Assembly (NCBI GenBank): GCA_007125735.1
Contig: SLCP01000168.1
Coordinates: 1 to 7,793 of the forward strand
Length of the DNA stretch: 7,793 nucleotides
Direction: 5' to 3'
Origin: Coriobacteriia bacterium
GTDB taxonomy: Bacteria; Actinomycetota; Coriobacteriia; Anaerosomatales; SLCP01
Shown here: one piece after another, positions 5,431-7,793 of the stretch
How the letters are laid out: the number at the start of each line of letters is the position of its first letter
Position numbering within the stretch: the stretch's first letter is position 1
The notes under the pieces: generated by a model
Told to the model about the DNA's origin: nothing
The model's database searches: none
The model's input: the letters and a program-made list of their open reading frames with translations, nothing else
Program-made: the position numbers and the translations under genes

Positions 5431-5461
5431 GCCTGCGCTTCGCCTGACGAGCCGGCGCGTG

Positions 5462-6934
5462 CTACTCCAGGTAGTCCTTCAGGCGCGAGGAGCGCGACGG
5501 GTGCCGCAGCTTGCAGAGCGTCTTGCTCTCGATCTGCCTGATGCGCTCGCGGGTGACCCCGAACTCCCGGCCCACCTCTTCGAGCGTGCGCGGGTGGCCG
5601 TCGGTGAGCCCGAAGCGGAGCTCGATGACCTTGCGCTCGCGCTCGGAGAGCCCGTCGAGCACTTTCGAGAGCTGCTCTTGCAGCATCGAGAAGCTCGCCG
5701 CCTCGGGCGGCACGACCGCCTCGCCGTCTTCGATGAAGTCGCCGAGCTGGGAGTCCTCTTCCTCGCCGATGGGCGTCTCGAGTGAGACCGGCTCCTGGCT
5801 GATCTTGAGGATCTCGCGCACGCGATCGGCGGTCATCTCCATCTTCTCGCCGATCTCGTCGGGAGTAGGCTCCCGGCCGAACTCTTGGAGCAGCTGGCGC
5901 TGTACGCGGATGAGTTTGTTGATGGTCTCTACCATGTGCACCGGGATGCGGATCGTGCGCGCCTGGTCGGCGATCGCTCGGGTGATCGCCTGGCGGATCC
6001 ACCACGTCGCATACGTCGAGAACTTGAAGCCCTTGGTGTAGTCGAACTTCTCGACCGCACGGATGAGTCCGAGGTTGCCCTCCTGGATGAGGTCGAGGAA
6101 GAGCATCCCGCGACCCACGTAGCGCTTCGCGATCGAGACCACGAGCCGCAGGTTCGCCTCGACGAGCTGCTGCTTGGCATCGAGCCCCACGGCCTCGATG
6201 CGCATGAGGCGGCGCCGTTCGGCCCGGTCGAGCTTGATGCCGGCCTCCTCGGCCTCCTCGAGCTTCTCCGTGGCCTCGAGCCCGGCCTCGATCTTCATCG
6301 CCAGGTCGATCTCTTGTGCGGCGGTGAGCAGCGGGACCTTGCCGATCTCCTTGAGGTACATGCGGACCGGGTCGCCGGTCAGCGGAGCGACCGCCGCGGT
6401 ATCGGTGCGGCGCTTGTTCTTCTTCTTGGCGGCCTTCGCCGGCTTGGGCAGCGGGATGTCGATGGCCTCCTTCTCGCCGGAGGTGTCGTCGTCGATGTCG
6501 TCATCGCCGTCGTCGGCGTCCGGCCCTCCCGCGTCGGGAGCATCGCACGGCTCGTCGAGCACCTCGATACCCGAGTCGCGGAAGAACGTGTAGATGCCGT
6601 CGACCTGCTCGTCGGTCAGCTCGATGTCGCCGATGGCGCCCTGGATCTCCTCCTCGGTCAGGTTACCCTTGGCGCTACCCATCTTCGCGAGGGTCTTGAC
6701 CTCGGCAAGCTCGAGCTCGGGCAGACGCTTCGCGGCGGCCTTCGCGCTCGCGGAACCTTTCGTGCCCGCAGCGCCCTTAGTAGCCTTTGCGCTCTTCGAC
6801 TTGGATGCCGTCGGCTTCTTCTCAGCGGCAGACTCGCCATCGGCCTTGGGCTTGGGTTCCACCTTGGGCTTGGCCGCCGCTTTCTGCTTGGCCGAGGCGC
6901 GCTTCGTGCTCTCAGTGCTCGTGCTGTCTGTCAC
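5462..6934 (-). CDS. rpoD: Principal RNA polymerase sigma factor RpoD/SigA
   Basis: The housekeeping sigma-70 factor, which directs RNA polymerase to -10/-35 promoters. From the GTG at 6934 it is 490 residues: a Lys/Ala-rich N-terminal extension (about 8-70), a region 1.1-like block (about 76-125), an acidic stretch (about 129-157, many Asp), a basic patch KAAKKKNKRR, then region 1.2 (DPVRMYLKEIGKVPLLTAAQE, about 188-208), region 2 (NLRLVVSIAKRYVGRGMLF to FSTYATWWIRQAITRAIADQ, about 261-324), region 3 (REPTPDEIGEKMEMT, about 354-368) and region 4 with the DNA-recognition helix (TLEEVGREFGVTRERIRQIE, about 450-469). It ends in the usual LRHPSRSSRLKDYLE tail. The GTG overlaps the dnaG stop by four bases (GTGA), with GGGG six bases upstream; a GTG at 6946 would add four residues. 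This overlap and the primase neighbour mark the macromolecular synthesis operon, so it is probably co-transcribed with dnaG. Confidence 0.97.
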   Translation of the reverse strand: MTDSTSTESTKRASAKQKAAAKPKVEPKPKADGESAAEKKPTASKSKSAKATKGAAGTKGSASAKAAAKRLPELELAEVKTLAKMGSAKGNLTEEEIQGAIGDIELTDEQVDGIYTFFRDSGIEVLDEPCDAPDAGGPDADDGDDDIDDDTSGEKEAIDIPLPKPAKAAKKKNKRRTDTAAVAPLTGDPVRMYLKEIGKVPLLTAAQEIDLAMKIEAGLEATEKLEEAEEAGIKLDRAERRRLMRIEAVGLDAKQQLVEANLRLVVSIAKRYVGRGMLFLDLIQEGNLGLIRAVEKFDYTKGFKFSTYATWWIRQAITRAIADQARTIRIPVHMVETINKLIRVQRQLLQEFGREPTPDEIGEKMEMTADRVREILKISQEPVSLETPIGEEEDSQLGDFIEDGEAVVPPEAASFSMLQEQLSKVLDGLSERERKVIELRFGLTDGHPRTLEEVGREFGVTRERIRQIESKTLCKLRHPSRSSRLKDYLE

Positions 6935-7793
6935 TCGAAACCCCACACTTCCACTTCTGTCGGCATCACGCCGCGGCGGAGCTCTTCCCGCTCCGCCTGC
7001 AGCGCCACGACCTTTCTGAACTCTTCATCGGCAGCTGCGCTGTCGCCTGTAGCCTCGAATTCCTTGTGTCGTACCTTGTGTTCCCTGATTTGACGCTCGA
7101 GCACCGATTCCTTGAGCCTGATCACCAGGTCACGAACAATCGAGTCTACATCTTCGGGCGCTGGCGCGTCCACGAGCAGGCCAGAAAGCACGTTCGCGGC
7201 CCTCGGGTCGCGTTCGGCGACGGCACGATACAACTCGTCGTGGCTAGCCGAGGCACCCGCATCGCACACGGTTTCGAGGATCGTCCGCGCAGCCGTATCC
7301 GTAAGCAGACCACCTGCAAGCAAGCGTCGTGCCCCCTCCCTCAGACGCGGCGTCTGCGCTACGACGCCCGCGAGCGCTCGCTCTGCACGGGTCGCGGCGT
7401 CGAGGTGTTCGTAGGCTGCCTCGCCTCCCGCGGTGGCACCCGACTCCTCGTCCTCCTCGGCGGCTCGCGCGAGAGGCCGCGCCTCGTCGATCGCCTTCTT
7501 GGCGGTGGCGTATTCGACCCGGAGTCGGTCCGCGAGGTGGTTCGCGTAGTCCTGGCCGAGGATGGTGTGCTTGACCGGCGCCACCACCTGCGCGGCGTCG
7601 CGGAGCGCACGGGAGCGCCCCTCGGGGCTCGCGAGATCGTGCGTCGAGAGGCGCTGCTCGATCGCGAAGCGCAGCAGCGGCTCGGCGCCCGCGATCACCT
7701 CGCGCATCGCGTCCGCGCCCCGCTCGGCGACGAGATCGGCAGGGTCGAGACCGTCGGGCAGCAGCGCCACGGTGAGATCGACCTCGCGCTTGC
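6931..7793 (-). CDS. dnaG: DNA primase DnaG, C-terminal part (5' end beyond window)
   Basis: Synthesises RNA primers for replication. The visible 287 residues start with KREVDLTVALLPDGLDPAD, the end of the TOPRIM catalytic core of bacterial primases (compare the family 'LPdGkDPDe'), continue through the helical region FAIEQRLSTHDLASPEGRS with HTILGQDYANHLADRLRVE, and then give the DnaB-helicase binding C-terminal domain (about residues 150-287, RTILETVCDAGASASHDELY through AEREELRRGVMPTEVE). The zinc-binding and catalytic residues lie outside the window. An extra acidic stretch (AAEEDEESGATAGGEAA) separates the core from the C-terminal domain. The stop codon overlaps the rpoD start by four bases. 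The product name is secure; completeness of the gene cannot be judged here. Confidence 0.93.
   Translation of the reverse strand, partial: KREVDLTVALLPDGLDPADLVAERGADAMREVIAGAEPLLRFAIEQRLSTHDLASPEGRSRALRDAAQVVAPVKHTILGQDYANHLADRLRVEYATAKKAIDEARPLARAAEEDEESGATAGGEAAYEHLDAATRAERALAGVVAQTPRLREGARRLLAGGLLTDTAARTILETVCDAGASASHDELYRAVAERDPRAANVLSGLLVDAPAPEDVDSIVRDLVIRLKESVLERQIREHKVRHKEFEATGDSAAADEEFRKVVALQAEREELRRGVMPTEVEVWGFE

Noticed and set aside
5431..5461. Shared bidirectional terminator between the convergent HD-GYP and rpoD genes
   Set aside because: Only 31 bases are available and I found no good stem with T tracts. Termination may be Rho-dependent or lie inside the coding regions.
5885..7093. 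A 402-codon open frame on the plus strand across the 5' half of rpoD and the end of dnaG
   Set aside because: It is antisense to two unmistakable genes, its translation is Leu/Arg/Gly-rich with no recognisable domain, and high GC readily produces such shadow frames.
1..7793. CRISPR arrays, insertion sequences, tandem repeats
   Set aside because: No regularly spaced repeats, transposase motifs or terminal inverted repeats were seen anywhere in the window.

Overview
The window is high-GC bacterial chromosome with actinobacterial features: a PASTA-containing secreted amidase, an LCP-fold relative, an RpoD with a long Lys/Ala and then acidic N-terminus, and dnaG directly followed by rpoD. A coriobacterium-like (class Coriobacteriia) or similar high-GC Gram-positive source fits, but this is inferred from family resemblance and not from any search. 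Most of the window is ordinary core genome. The exception is a two-gene cassette of lower GC.

Layout, left to right. Positions 1-2665 (minus strand) hold a cell-envelope group transcribed right to left: a PASTA plus amidase_3 N-acetylmuramoyl-L-alanine amidase, then a degenerate LytR-CpsA-Psr (LCP)-like membrane protein one base downstream, then a membrane-anchored protein of unknown function with a very acidic linker, which runs off the left edge. The last gene has its own extended -10 promoter. Positions 2666-2782 are a divergent intergenic region with a good sigma70-type promoter and an 11-bp inverted repeat over its predicted start point. Positions 2783-3791 (plus strand) are two overlapping genes: a winged-helix/MNT nucleotidyltransferase fusion and a small HEPN-domain protein. 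Together they look like a type VII (MNT-HEPN) toxin-antitoxin module. They are about 53-58% GC in the lines counted by hand, against about 68% next door, and are the most likely acquired element here.

Positions 3920-4177 carry two divergent tRNA genes, tRNA-CAT (probably the lysidine-modified Ile2 species) on the minus strand and tRNA-Asn(GTT) on the plus strand. Their promoters appear to share one -35 hexamer. A hairpin terminator follows tRNA-Asn. Positions 4324-5430 (plus strand) are a response regulator with an HD-GYP output domain, a predicted cyclic-di-GMP phosphodiesterase. It converges on rpoD (5462-6934, minus), the principal sigma factor, which overlaps the 3' end of dnaG (primase, 5' end beyond the right edge). 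The dnaG-rpoD pair is the core of the macromolecular synthesis operon.

The best candidate for an interesting system is the wHTH-MNT/HEPN pair with its putative operator. The general family is known, so the novelty would lie in the DNA-binding fusion, the operator, and the Tyr-for-His change in the HEPN motif.
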